Assembly (NCBI RefSeq): GCF_000518605.1
Contig: NZ_JADX01000020.1
Span: forward strand, 1 to 64,000
DNA: 64,000 bases
Direction: 5' to 3'
Source: Shewanella fidelis ATCC BAA-318
GTDB taxonomy: Bacteria; Pseudomonadota; Gammaproteobacteria; Enterobacterales; Shewanellaceae
Shown here: one piece after another, positions 30,835 to 39,445 of the stretch
How positions within the stretch are numbered: the stretch's first letter is position 1
Layout: each line of letters begins with the position of its first letter
Program-made: the position numbers and the translations under genes
The notes under the pieces: generated by a model
Database searches by the model: none
What the model was told of the DNA's origin: nothing
What the model saw: only the letters and a program-made list of their open reading frames with translations

Positions 30835-31524
30835 ATGGAGCGTGGATACGTTCTTCATAGTCGGCATTTTCGTGATAGTAGCGTAATAGTTAACTTGTTA
30901 GTTGATGGCAAGGGACGGGTTGACGCTGTAGCACGTTTAGGGAGTGCAAAGAACTCTATTCGTAGCATTATCCAGCCTTTTCAGCCGATTATATTTCAGC
31001 TTCATGGCAAAACTGATCTCAAAAACATTAAGCAAGTCGAGGCGGCAAGTCCTGCTGTACCGCTTACGGGTGATTGTTTGTATTCAGGTCTTTACCTCAA
31101 TGAGTTATTGATCCGCTGTTTGAGTGTGCAACATAGCGCTGAGAATCTATTTTTTGATTATCACCGTACTTTAATCGCGATGGCGACAGAGTTTAATCAA
31201 AGTCAGCTTAGATATTTTGAACATGCGTTGCTAAAAGAGTTAGGCACTATGCCGTCGCTGGACTTTGATCCAAGTGACGCGCCGATTACAGCTAGTGGTT
31301 TTTATCGGTTAGAAGCGGAACTTGGATTTACGCCTGTTATTGCTACCCCCTATAACCAGCATCGCTTTTTTACCGGTGAAATGCTTGTTGCGCTAAATGA
31401 GCGTAAGCTTACCAGTCAGCATTTTGTTGAAGCAAAGAAACTAATGCGACAATTATTAGCCCCGATTTTGGGGGATAAACCTTTATATTCTAGAACCTTG
31501 TTTGCTAAAAAGTCGCAATTATAA
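30835..31524 (+). CDS. recO: DNA repair protein RecO
   Basis: Recombination mediator that with RecR loads RecA on SSB-coated DNA (229 residues). The N-terminal OB fold (RGYVLHSRHFRDSSVIVNLL, SIIQPFQPIIFQL) and helical domain (LYSGLYLNELLIRCL) match the family. I prefer the second ATG because TTGGAA lies eight bases before it; the first ATG at 30826 overlaps that site. Confidence 0.93.
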   Translation: MERGYVLHSRHFRDSSVIVNLLVDGKGRVDAVARLGSAKNSIRSIIQPFQPIIFQLHGKTDLKNIKQVEAASPAVPLTGDCLYSGLYLNELLIRCLSVQHSAENLFFDYHRTLIAMATEFNQSQLRYFEHALLKELGTMPSLDFDPSDAPITASGFYRLEAELGFTPVIATPYNQHRFFTGEMLVALNERKLTSQHFVEAKKLMRQLLAPILGDKPLYSRTLFAKKSQL

Positions 31525-31626
31525 GCGCAATTAAACTGCATTAATTTCGCTATAGTTGACTGGCTAAACGCTAGCCCTATCAGTACAATGACGTTTTTAT
31601 TTCAGCTTATTTTTTAAGGAACAAAC

Positions 31627-32364
31627 ATGAGCCGGATCTTATTGGGCGTTAACATCGATCATATTGCGACACTACGTCAGGCACGCGGTACAAATTATCC
31701 AGATCCAGTTCATGCCGCTGCTGTTGCTGAGCATGCCGGTGCGGAGGGGATTACGATTCACCTACGTGAAGACCGTCGTCATATCATAGATCGTGATGTA
31801 TATACCTTGGCAAAAACCTTAAAAACACGCATGAACTTTGAGATGGCAGTGACAGAAGAAATGCTGGATATTGCCTGTGAAATTAAGCCTGCTTATGTGT
31901 GCCTAGTGCCAGAAAAGCGTGAAGAGTTAACCACTGAAGGTGGCTTAGATGTTGCTGGTCAACAAGATAAGATTGCTGCCGCAGTAGCACGTTTAACCAA
32001 AGAAGGTATTAAGGTCTCTTTGTTTATTGATGCTGATAGCAGCCAAATTGACGCAGCGGTTGCCGTTGGGGCGCCTGTCATTGAAATCCATACCGGTTGT
32101 TATGCTGATGCCGAAACTGATAGTGAGCAAGCTGCAGAGCTTAAACGCATCACTGAAATGGCAACTTATGCTCATGGTAAGGGCTTGGTCGTCAATGCGG
32201 GTCATGGTTTGCATTATCATAACGTTAAAGCTATTGCTGCGATCCCTGAGTTATATGAGCTAAACATTGGCCATGCTATTATTGCCCGCGCAGCGATTGA
32301 TGGTTTAGACAAAGCTGTTCGTGATATGAAGCAATTGATGCTTGAAGGTCGTCGTGGCGACTGA
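31627..32364 (+). CDS. pdxJ: pyridoxine 5'-phosphate synthase
   Basis: Condenses 3-amino-2-oxopropyl phosphate with deoxyxylulose 5-phosphate to make pyridoxine 5'-phosphate (245 residues). [30 protein letters not shown] and [11 protein letters not shown] are family signatures. It follows recO as in E. coli and precedes acpS, with a terminator between them. Confidence 0.97.
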   Translation: MSRILLGVNIDHIATLRQARGTNYPDPVHAAAVAEHAGAEGITIHLREDRRHIIDRDVYTLAKTLKTRMNFEMAVTEEMLDIACEIKPAYVCLVPEKREELTTEGGLDVAGQQDKIAAAVARLTKEGIKVSLFIDADSSQIDAAVAVGAPVIEIHTGCYADAETDSEQAAELKRITEMATYAHGKGLVVNAGHGLHYHNVKAIAAIPELYELNIGHAIIARAAIDGLDKAVRDMKQLMLEGRRGD

Positions 32365-32386
32365 GCCTTGACTTAAGGTTACTGTT

Positions 32387-32415
32387 AAGCCGAGATGTTA
32401 TTTCTCGGCTTTTGT
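32387..32415 (+). terminator. terminator after pdxJ
   Basis: AAGCCGAGA/TCTCGGCTT stem with TGTTATT loop and TTTTG. The motif CGGCTTTTGTTTA is repeated just downstream. Confidence 0.8.
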
Positions 32416-32477
32416 TTATTCGGCTTTTGTTTAGTTTGGTATAACACTGCCTTCTATAGAAAGTGTAAAGGATTAAA

Positions 32478-32873
32478 ATGATTGTAGGTTTAGGCACAGA
32501 TATTGTTGAAATAGCACGAATAGAAGAGCGTGTTCCTGCTGCTGGAGATAAGGCTCTGCAGGCTTGCCGTTTAGCTAAACGAGTATTAACTGAGACCGAA
32601 TTTACACTTTTTGTGAGTAGCGCTCAGCCTGGTCGATATCTTGCTAAACGGTTTGCTGCTAAAGAGGCGGCAGCTAAAGCCTTAGGTACAGGTATTGGTC
32701 GCGGTGTGTCTTTTCAACATATTGAGATCAGTAATAATGATTTTGGCGCGCCCTTGCTACTGCTAACTGACGGTGCACTGCAAAGGCTGACACAATTAGG
32801 CGGTAGCCGAGCACACCTTTCCATTGCCGATGAACAGCATTATGCAACCGCGACGGTGATTTTAGAATCTTAA
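32478..32873 (+). CDS. acpS: holo-[acyl-carrier-protein] synthase
   Basis: Transfers 4'-phosphopantetheine from CoA to apo-ACP (131 residues). GLGTDIVEIARIE contains the magnesium-binding aspartate and RFAAKEAAAKALGTG the catalytic Glu region. An AAAGGA ribosome site precedes the ATG. It ends the recO-pdxJ-acpS group. Confidence 0.96.
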   Translation: MIVGLGTDIVEIARIEERVPAAGDKALQACRLAKRVLTETEFTLFVSSAQPGRYLAKRFAAKEAAAKALGTGIGRGVSFQHIEISNNDFGAPLLLLTDGALQRLTQLGGSRAHLSIADEQHYATATVILES

Positions 32874-32930
32874 CTAGCCGCTGAGTAAGCGAGTTTTTAG
32901 ATGTGCAGTAGTGGAATTTAATTACTGCCA

Positions 32931-33446
32931 TTAGCTTTGAAACTCTTCTCGCTTACAGCATATCACTTGCTCCCCATCACAAACTAACTCACCAGTGAAT
33001 TCAAAGCCAAGCTGTCGGTAAAGCTTGATAGCATTACGATTATTAGGATAGACACTCAAGTAAATTTGTTGGCAATTAAAATGCTCAAATAAATAACCCA
33101 GTAGTAGTTTGGCAAATCGTTTGCCTAATCCTAACCCTTGAAAGCGTCTATCAATCAGAAAGCGGTCAAACCACACTCTAGTTTCTTGGTTTGTTGCAGC
33201 TTGTTCCGCATGGGTTGAGAGAGTCGATAGCACAAACTCATTAAACTGGCCATACATGGCAAAACCTGCCATAACTTCACCATAATAAAGGGCAACAGGA
33301 ATATAGCGAGCGTCCTCTCTAGCTTCTTGCAAGCAATCGGCAATGGGCTCGATAAAGCGGGTTTGGTCGGTATTTAGCTCTAAATTGAGTAATGCTTGTA
33401 AGTTTGATTGGCTAACGTCTTGAATGCCTAATGTATGATGTGTCAT
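32931..33446 (-). CDS. GNAT-family N-acetyltransferase
   Basis: 171-residue acetyltransferase. The acetyl-CoA-binding motif A is FLIDRRFQGLGLGKRFAKLLL and motif B is IYLSVYPNNRNAIKLYRQLGFEFTGE, close to diamine/spermidine acetyltransferases of the PaiA/BltD type. The actual substrate is not determinable here. It is convergent with acpS and stands alone. Confidence 0.88.
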   Translation of the reverse strand: MTHHTLGIQDVSQSNLQALLNLELNTDQTRFIEPIADCLQEAREDARYIPVALYYGEVMAGFAMYGQFNEFVLSTLSTHAEQAATNQETRVWFDRFLIDRRFQGLGLGKRFAKLLLGYLFEHFNCQQIYLSVYPNNRNAIKLYRQLGFEFTGELVCDGEQVICCKREEFQS

Positions 33447-33535
33447 GAGGTGCTACAAAGAGAGTATTAATGCTGATTTTAACACTTATTGTATTCAAAG
33501 CACTGCTGTTATTTTAAAGTCTGCTCTTATTTTAA

Positions 33536-33586
33536 TTGGTATTAGTCGGGTACTTTAGAGCGAAGCTAAACTACCCGACTAACCAA
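33536..33586. repeat. REP-like 51-bp palindromic hairpin
   Basis: Nested arms TTGGT/ACCAA, TTAGTCGGGTA/TACCCGACTAA and TTTAG/CTAAA surround loop AGCGAAG. It lies six bases beyond the DyP gene stop and may act as its terminator, although no T-run is present. Its left flank (33526-33545), read on the minus strand, resembles the MITE end at 9199. Confidence 0.6.
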
Positions 33587-33591
33587 AGTGT

Positions 33592-34533
33592 TTACTCGTC
33601 GTCAAATTGCGCTAGAAAGGTCTTGGACGGCATAAAGAATAGGCAGCCAGTTTTAGCTTCAACAAAGTCAAGTAGGCGATCATAGTGGCCATCTTCATCG
33701 GCATTGATCATTTGGCTTAGTGAGGTTTCAATAATTGATGGCGTAGCTGCAAAGCCAACAAACATAGTGCCGTGCTCCATCGCATTGCCATAAGGGCGAT
33801 TTTGTCTGAGCATTTTTATCTCTTCGCCGTTAATTTCAACTTTGCTTTTAGCATTGTGTGCCCAGGCAGGTTTTTCGGCATCACTTAGCTCTACATTGTC
33901 CATTTTGGTGCGGCCAATAACTTGCTCTTGATATTCGGTCGTTTGCTTATCCCACTCGGCTTGTTTATCAACATAGCGTTGAACATGTAAGTAACTACCG
34001 CCTTGGTGAATTTCAGCATCATCCTCAACAAGTACAGCCTCGACTCTTTCGTCACCGACAGGATTCTCTGTACCGTCTACAAAGTCAATCATATCGCGGT
34101 TATCTAGGTACTTATAACCTTGAATATCTTCAATTAAACTGGCTAGGTTATTGAAACTATTGCGGATGTATTTAGCTGCTTGGAAGTTCAAATCGATACG
34201 TTCTGACTTGATCATTACAAAAATATCACCGGCCGTTGATGGAAAGTGACGTGTACCGTTACGCATCTCTGCAAAGACATGCAGTTGGTTTGGTCGTGGT
34301 TGCTCTGGAAATAGCTGTGGCCAAGCATTGGCTGAAAAACCGATTGAGATAGTTAAACCCGCGGTTAGATCTTTTTGGTTTATTGACTTCTCAATTCCCG
34401 AGAGGGTGCTAATCGCATCTGCGGCAAGTTCTGATAGTTGTTCGCTTGGGGTTAAAGAGAAAGTGAGGTATTCAACATGGGAACTAGGGTTGGATAGCAC
34501 GCCTGGCTGGGCAAGTGAACATAGCTGTGACAT
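33592..34533 (-). CDS. DyP-type peroxidase
   Basis: Dye-decolourising heme peroxidase (313 residues). The family GxxDG motif is FVDGTENPVGDE, with the catalytic aspartate; the proximal heme histidine is probably in GNAMEHGTMFVGFAA. No signal peptide, so it is a cytoplasmic or encapsulated type; no encapsulin gene is next to it. The chosen ATG (MSQLCSLAQPG) has GGAG nine bases upstream; another ATG lies 15 bases earlier. Confidence 0.92.
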   Translation of the reverse strand: MSQLCSLAQPGVLSNPSSHVEYLTFSLTPSEQLSELAADAISTLSGIEKSINQKDLTAGLTISIGFSANAWPQLFPEQPRPNQLHVFAEMRNGTRHFPSTAGDIFVMIKSERIDLNFQAAKYIRNSFNNLASLIEDIQGYKYLDNRDMIDFVDGTENPVGDERVEAVLVEDDAEIHQGGSYLHVQRYVDKQAEWDKQTTEYQEQVIGRTKMDNVELSDAEKPAWAHNAKSKVEINGEEIKMLRQNRPYGNAMEHGTMFVGFAATPSIIETSLSQMINADEDGHYDRLLDFVEAKTGCLFFMPSKTFLAQFDDE

Positions 34534-34827
34534 TGTTTGTGTCTCCATACTAAAGTGTTGGCAGTGATGACGGAGGGATAAATTACAGTGTAGTGGAACT
34601 GTAAGCTCTATAAAAACTATACGCCTTTAGTTGCTAATGTGAAATGAACTCGAGTTAATCTACATGTTAGTGATGCTGCTTTTCACTTTATTGATTTAAG
34701 TAGCAGTTAGCAGTATGTCATTTGTGGAAAAGGCTCGCACTGTGTATTCTGCAGCCACGTTAGCAAAGTTGATGCTTTGCCTAATGCTACTTCAGCAAAA
34801 TTTATTTCAATTATAAGAATAGGTCTA

Positions 34828-35877
34828 ATGTCGCAGTTCCTCATATCAAAACGCTTAACCTCGCTAGTGTGGATCATTTTTAGTTTAGGGGCTGTAACTG
34901 GCTGCAGTGGCGGGCGTCAGGTTCCTGTTAGTCTGGATGACTTAGCGCAAGGTAGCTGTGAAGCTAAATATCAAAGCGATTGTCCTATGTTTTATCGAGG
35001 TGAATTATTTACTGGAATTGCGATTAGTGGTGAGCTTGAACATTTCTATCGTGCAACTCAGTATGAGAACGGTTTAGAAAATGGCTATAGCTTTTCTGTA
35101 TTTAATAGCTTACTCCACGAAACTGCTTGGTATAAAGCCGGTAAGCTCAATGGAATAAATACCACCTATCATTTCGCTTCAACGGGCAAACCACAATGGT
35201 TGAGAGTTTACCAAGCTGGCGTTAAAACAGAGCAATCTCTGTATGATGAATCGGGCGTAATCACAAGTTATAAGCGCTTTGAAGGTGATGAAGAGGTTGA
35301 GAGTATCAGTTATGCAAAGGGGCGAGAGTGGCGTCTGTATTATTTTGTTGATGGTGAAAAGCGACAACGCAACAAAGATTACTATGCTAATGGCAAGCTT
35401 AAAAGCGATAGTGAATTTATCTATGCCGATTACAAAAAACTGAAAGAGACAAGCTATTATCGCAATGGCGGTATAAAAACTCAGTTTAGCTTTGATAGAG
35501 TAACCCAAACAGCAATGTTAGAAACCTTTGCAGCAGGTGGTCAACGTTATTCTGAGCAACATTATGCCTATAAGCCACGAAGTGCTCTTCATGGTGTGCA
35601 GTTAACCTTTTGTGTTGAAAATAAACAAGTTAAGTCTATAAAGCACTACAACATGGGAGTGGAAGAGGGGGAGTTTGCAAAATATCACTGTAATGGCCAG
35701 TTAATATCCAAGCGTACTTATATTAACGGTGTAGTGATAGATAAGCAGATTAAAACCTATGACGAGAATGGGCAGGTACTGGTTATTAAAACGCTCAATG
35801 GTAAAGGTAAAGTTTTACAGGAAAGCTATTATGATAACGAGGCTGCTAAATGGGTAACTTACTCTACCGCTGACTAG
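34828..35877 (+). CDS. lipoprotein with MORN/YwqK-like repeats
   Basis: 349 residues from this ATG; the lipobox AVTGC places the lipidated cysteine at residue 26 after a hydrophobic segment (SLVWIIFSLG). The rest consists of degenerate repeats with YxNGxxxxxxxF spacing, for example YYANGKLKSDSEF, YYRNGGIKTQFSF, KYHCNGQLISKRTY and TYDENGQVLVIKT, as in MORN_2 or YwqK-type antitoxin-like proteins. No known partner is adjacent. The upstream extension of 17 residues would spoil the signal sequence. Function unknown; surface or periplasmic interaction is inference. Confidence 0.8.
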   Translation: MSQFLISKRLTSLVWIIFSLGAVTGCSGGRQVPVSLDDLAQGSCEAKYQSDCPMFYRGELFTGIAISGELEHFYRATQYENGLENGYSFSVFNSLLHETAWYKAGKLNGINTTYHFASTGKPQWLRVYQAGVKTEQSLYDESGVITSYKRFEGDEEVESISYAKGREWRLYYFVDGEKRQRNKDYYANGKLKSDSEFIYADYKKLKETSYYRNGGIKTQFSFDRVTQTAMLETFAAGGQRYSEQHYAYKPRSALHGVQLTFCVENKQVKSIKHYNMGVEEGEFAKYHCNGQLISKRTYINGVVIDKQIKTYDENGQVLVIKTLNGKGKVLQESYYDNEAAKWVTYSTAD

Positions 35878-36015
35878 GTTGAAGTTCATACTCGTATTGT
35901 GAATATCAGTATAAGCTGCTTTATTCGTTGAGTTTACAGGCTAAAAAGCTATTTTGAATTTTTACTCTATTAAAATGCGACAAGATCTATTAGGTTAATA
36001 TTTAGTTAAATTTAT

Positions 36016-36087
36016 CGGGCCTTATAGTTTGAACAACCATAACTGCTATGGCCGTTTTTTGGATTGTAGTTCAAGGCCGATAGCCCG
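36016..36087. repeat. 72-bp imperfect inverted repeat
   Basis: Nested arms CGGGC/GCCCG, TTGAAC/GTTCAA and CCATA/TATGG are visible, separated by unpaired bases. It sits in the 299-base gap before the Mpo1-like gene. It could be a structured leader, a REP-type repeat or a weak terminator. Confidence 0.4.
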
Positions 36088-36176
36088 TTAAATTATGGAC
36101 AGAGAGTTAACTAAGTGGCTTGACTGAGTGCTTACAGTTTGTGATTGGGCAGGCCACTGATAATGGAGAAGCGCTG

Positions 36177-36716
36177 ATGAAATCCGCCGAAGAGCAGTTA
36201 TCGACCTATAAAAGTGTTCACTTAAACCCTAAGAATATACGTACACATTTTGTTGGTATTCCCTTAATTATTTGGTCATTGTTTTTACTGTTGAATTTAA
36301 TTCCCATCAATTTTGCGGTTGCTAACGATCCTGTTATTACTTTTAATATTGCAACAATTTTTACGCTTGGTGTGCTTATCTACTACTTCTTGTTGCACGC
36401 TAGGCTTGCAGTTGGCTTGACGCTTTTTATTATTCCTGTGCTTTATACATCTAGCCTTGTTGCGCAAATGCCAAATGCAATATGGATAGCTGTTGCCGTG
36501 TTTCTGATTGGCTGGGTGATCCAGTTCATAGGTCACCATTACGAAAAGGCAAAGCCGGCTTTTGTTGACGATTTGAATCAGTTACTGATTGGTCCATTTT
36601 TTTTAATGGCAGAGGTGTACTTTATGCTAGGGCTAGAAAAGCAGTTATTAGCGGATATCACACCACTGGCTAGGGAAAAGCGCCGTGCATTAGAGGCGGC
36701 CAAAAAGTCAGCTTAA
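36177..36716 (+). CDS. DUF962/Mpo1-like membrane protein
   Basis: 179 residues with about four membrane segments. HLNPKNIRTHFVGIP near the N-terminus and WVIQFIGHHYEKAKPAF later match the histidine motifs of the YGL010w/Mpo1 family, iron-dependent dioxygenases that in yeast shorten 2-hydroxy fatty acids. GGAGAAG precedes the chosen ATG; an upstream TTG extension is less likely. The bacterial role is not established. Confidence 0.85.
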   Translation: MKSAEEQLSTYKSVHLNPKNIRTHFVGIPLIIWSLFLLLNLIPINFAVANDPVITFNIATIFTLGVLIYYFLLHARLAVGLTLFIIPVLYTSSLVAQMPNAIWIAVAVFLIGWVIQFIGHHYEKAKPAFVDDLNQLLIGPFFLMAEVYFMLGLEKQLLADITPLAREKRRALEAAKKSA

Positions 36717-36723
36717 CGTGATA

Positions 36724-36750
36724 AAAAAAGGCGCATCAGCGCCTTTATTT
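36724..36750. terminator. bidirectional terminator
   Basis: AAAAAAAGGCGC/GCGCCTTTATTT with ATCA loop between convergent genes; it can serve both. Confidence 0.85.
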
Positions 36751-36766
36751 ATCAAGCTCAACGAGG

Positions 36767-38047
36767 TTAACTCGCCGCTTTGGGCGCTCGATAATGTTGT
36801 GGCATTACTCTTACTGTTTTAATCATGTTGTCAGCCACATCTATCACTTCAAGTGGGTAGCCGTATAAGCGCATCGAGGTGTTTGGCTCAGGTATATCTT
36901 CTAAGTACTCAAGTACTAAGCCATTGATCGTTTTTGGACCATCAATTGGAAAGTGCCAAGCCATCTCTTTATTGAGATCACGGATATTGATACTTGCTTC
37001 AATGAGGAAGCTGCCATCCTGTTGTGGAGTGATATCTTCACTCGGTGTTGTCACCATCGAGGTTGTGAAGTCACCGACAATCTCTTCCAAAATATCTTCA
37101 AGGGTGACTAAACCTTGAATGTCACCGTATTCGTCAACAACGAGGCCGATGCGTTCTTTATTGTGCTGGAAGTTAGCTAGCTGCACATTGAGAGGGGTCG
37201 CTTCAGGAATAAAATATAACTCCTTTACTGCCCGAAGTAATGACGATTTGCTAAATTGCCCTTTAGATTGTAGCCGCAGAGCATCACGTAGATGCACAAA
37301 GCCCACTGCATCGTCTATGGTATCTCGGTAGAGTAAAACCCGTGTATGCGGGCTTTGAATAACCTGTTTGTTGATACTTTTGAAGTCATCATTGACGTTG
37401 ATGGCATAGAGATCTGAACGTGGGATCATGATGTCATCAACGGTGACCTTTTCAAGATCCATTATCGAAAGCAGCATCTCTTGGTGTCGCTGCGGAATAA
37501 GCGCTCCTGCTTCGTTTACTACAGTACGCAGTTCTTCCTGGCTGAGTGCATCGTCAGTTTTGACGGAACGGATCCCTAATAAGCGTAAGAAGCCCGAAGT
37601 GATAAAATTAACAACTTTTACGAATGGAGAGAGTGCAGTTAATAAAATACGTAAGATAAGACTCGAAGGGAAGGCAACGCGCTCTGGGTGTAGTGCTGCA
37701 ACGGTTTTTGGAGTCACTTCCGCAAAAACTAGCACCACTAAAGTTAATACACCGGTCGAGATGGCGACCCCCACGTCACCAAATAAGCGGATACCGATAA
37801 TCGTTGCAATAGCGGAAGCGAGAATATTAACTAGGTTATTACCGATCAAGATTAAGCCAATTAATCTGTCTGGGCGCTCTAACATTTTTATCGCTCGAGT
37901 AGCGCCTTTGTGGCCATTATTAGCTAAGTGGCGTAACCGATAACGGTTAAGAGACATCATGGCGGTTTCTGAGCCTGAGAAGTAGGCTGAGAGCAAGATC
38001 AAAATGAATAAAACGGATAGTAGTATGCCAGTGGATATATCGTCCAA
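36767..38047 (-). CDS. CNNM/CorB-type transporter-associated protein
   Basis: 426 residues: N-terminal DUF21/CNNM membrane domain with three or four helices (FSGSETAMMSLNRYRLRHLA is the signature), a pair of CBS domains (IMIPRSDLYAIN; LVVDEYGDIQGLVTLEDILEEIVGD) and a C-terminal CorC_HlyC domain. The family is linked to Mg2+/Co2+ efflux. The TTG start has GGAG nine bases before it. The partner ypjD on the same strand is the E. coli arrangement. Confidence 0.9.
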   Translation of the reverse strand: MDDISTGILLSVLFILILLSAYFSGSETAMMSLNRYRLRHLANNGHKGATRAIKMLERPDRLIGLILIGNNLVNILASAIATIIGIRLFGDVGVAISTGVLTLVVLVFAEVTPKTVAALHPERVAFPSSLILRILLTALSPFVKVVNFITSGFLRLLGIRSVKTDDALSQEELRTVVNEAGALIPQRHQEMLLSIMDLEKVTVDDIMIPRSDLYAINVNDDFKSINKQVIQSPHTRVLLYRDTIDDAVGFVHLRDALRLQSKGQFSKSSLLRAVKELYFIPEATPLNVQLANFQHNKERIGLVVDEYGDIQGLVTLEDILEEIVGDFTTSMVTTPSEDITPQQDGSFLIEASINIRDLNKEMAWHFPIDGPKTINGLVLEYLEDIPEPNTSMRLYGYPLEVIDVADNMIKTVRVMPQHYRAPKAAS

Positions 38048-38227
38048 ACGTTGGAGCTCCGCTGTTGTTTTAAAGATAAGGCGTCAGAATATTCTATAAA
38101 AGCGCAGTTTTTCAACTGAGCAGATTGCTATTCTCTGTATCCTGAAAACTAAATCTTTTAGACAAGAACTACAGCTTGATAGCAATGAAAGGTCATTAAT
38201 TACAGAAGTTTTAAAACTGTGTCAAGT

Positions 38228-38254
38228 TTGACCCATTAACAGCTAATGGGTCAA
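38228..38254 (-). terminator. hairpin beyond ypjD
   Basis: Perfect 11-base arms TTGACCCATTA/TAATGGGTCAA with a five-base loop, 17 bases after the ypjD stop. No T-run, so termination is uncertain. Confidence 0.5.
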
Positions 38255-38270
38255 TTGACTTATAGAGGCG

Positions 38271-39059
38271 TTATTGCAGGATAATTTCTTTAACGATACG
38301 TGCGCCAAAGTAGGCTAATGACAGCAGCACTCCGCCAGTTAATGTGTAGGCGACAGCTGTTCTAATGCGGCAACCAACCCAGTATTGCTGAGCAAGCATA
38401 CCGATATAAACAAACCAAGCCATTATCGACAGTATTGCTTTGTGGCCTTTGCCTTCTTCAAACATATCATCTAAGAAGATGAAGCCTGTGGCGAGGGACA
38501 AACTCAGTAAAATCACCCCAACAATCACTAGATGATAAAGCTGTTTTTCAACCGTCATTAGTGGCGGCATAGCTGATGTCATGACGATTTTTTTGTTTTT
38601 AAGGCGATTTTGAATAATTGCTAACTGAATCGCGTAAAGCGCAGCAATCATTAAGGCACTATATGCCATAAGTGACAGTACTACGTGTACTAGCACATCT
38701 GGGTGGATCTCAAAGTGAATAATATATTCAGGAGGCACCAGCCAAAGTAGGGCAACAGATATTACCGAACAGGCATAGACGACAGGCAATACGACAATTA
38801 CTTTTAATCTAAACAGTAAAATAGTAAAGCTGAAAGTGATGATCCAGTTAACCATAGATATCACATTGGTTAGACTGAAATTTTGTCCATCACTTGTCAT
38901 AATTGTTTGTGATAGGGCTGCAGCATGCAAAACTACGCCGATGGCAGCGATGCCAGCAACAAGCTTTCTATTGGGTCCGTCAACATGAAACAGGCGACTT
39001 GCGACGAGAACCAAAGCAATACTATAAAATAACATGGCTGTAGCTGAAAAAATGACCAT
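38271..39059 (-). CDS. ypjD: YpjD-type CcsA-like membrane protein
   Basis: 262 residues with about eight hydrophobic segments, related to the cytochrome c assembly protein CcsA/CcmC fold. VLHAAAL, IHPDVLVHVVLSLMAYSAL and GHKAILSIMAWFVY carry histidines typical of this group. Its genuine role is not known. As in E. coli it neighbours ffh divergently. Confidence 0.85.
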   Translation of the reverse strand: MVIFSATAMLFYSIALVLVASRLFHVDGPNRKLVAGIAAIGVVLHAAALSQTIMTSDGQNFSLTNVISMVNWIITFSFTILLFRLKVIVVLPVVYACSVISVALLWLVPPEYIIHFEIHPDVLVHVVLSLMAYSALMIAALYAIQLAIIQNRLKNKKIVMTSAMPPLMTVEKQLYHLVIVGVILLSLSLATGFIFLDDMFEEGKGHKAILSIMAWFVYIGMLAQQYWVGCRIRTAVAYTLTGGVLLSLAYFGARIVKEIILQ

Positions 39060-39445
39060 TGAGTATTAACCTATTGTGTTATGAACCTGATGCTTTAACA
39101 AAAGCCGACCAACTTAGCTGCATAGTAACGTGATTTTCACGCTAGTTAAATCGCAGAATGAGTTAACGTATCGCGTTGTCTCTTTTCATTAAAGTCATTT
39201 CGATTTAAAGCATTGTGCTCTCATATAATCTCTTTCGTAGAATAACATGAGCAATAGGCTTTTGGGCAGTGACCTTGATTGCAAAAATGGGTCGATTCTT
39301 TGTCCTAGAACCTATTTTCGGTAAATATTTGTTAATTAACCACGACAGTTATAAAAGTAACTTGCGTCATTCTGTAGCATAATATCTGGGCATCGCTATA
39401 ATACAGCCCCATCAATGTAAATTTTAAACGGTAAAGAACTGGATA
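39060..39445. other. ypjD-ffh intergenic region
   Basis: No gene seen. A TATAAT at about 39398-39403 upstream of ffh is a likely -10 element, but no good -35 was found. Confidence 0.4.
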
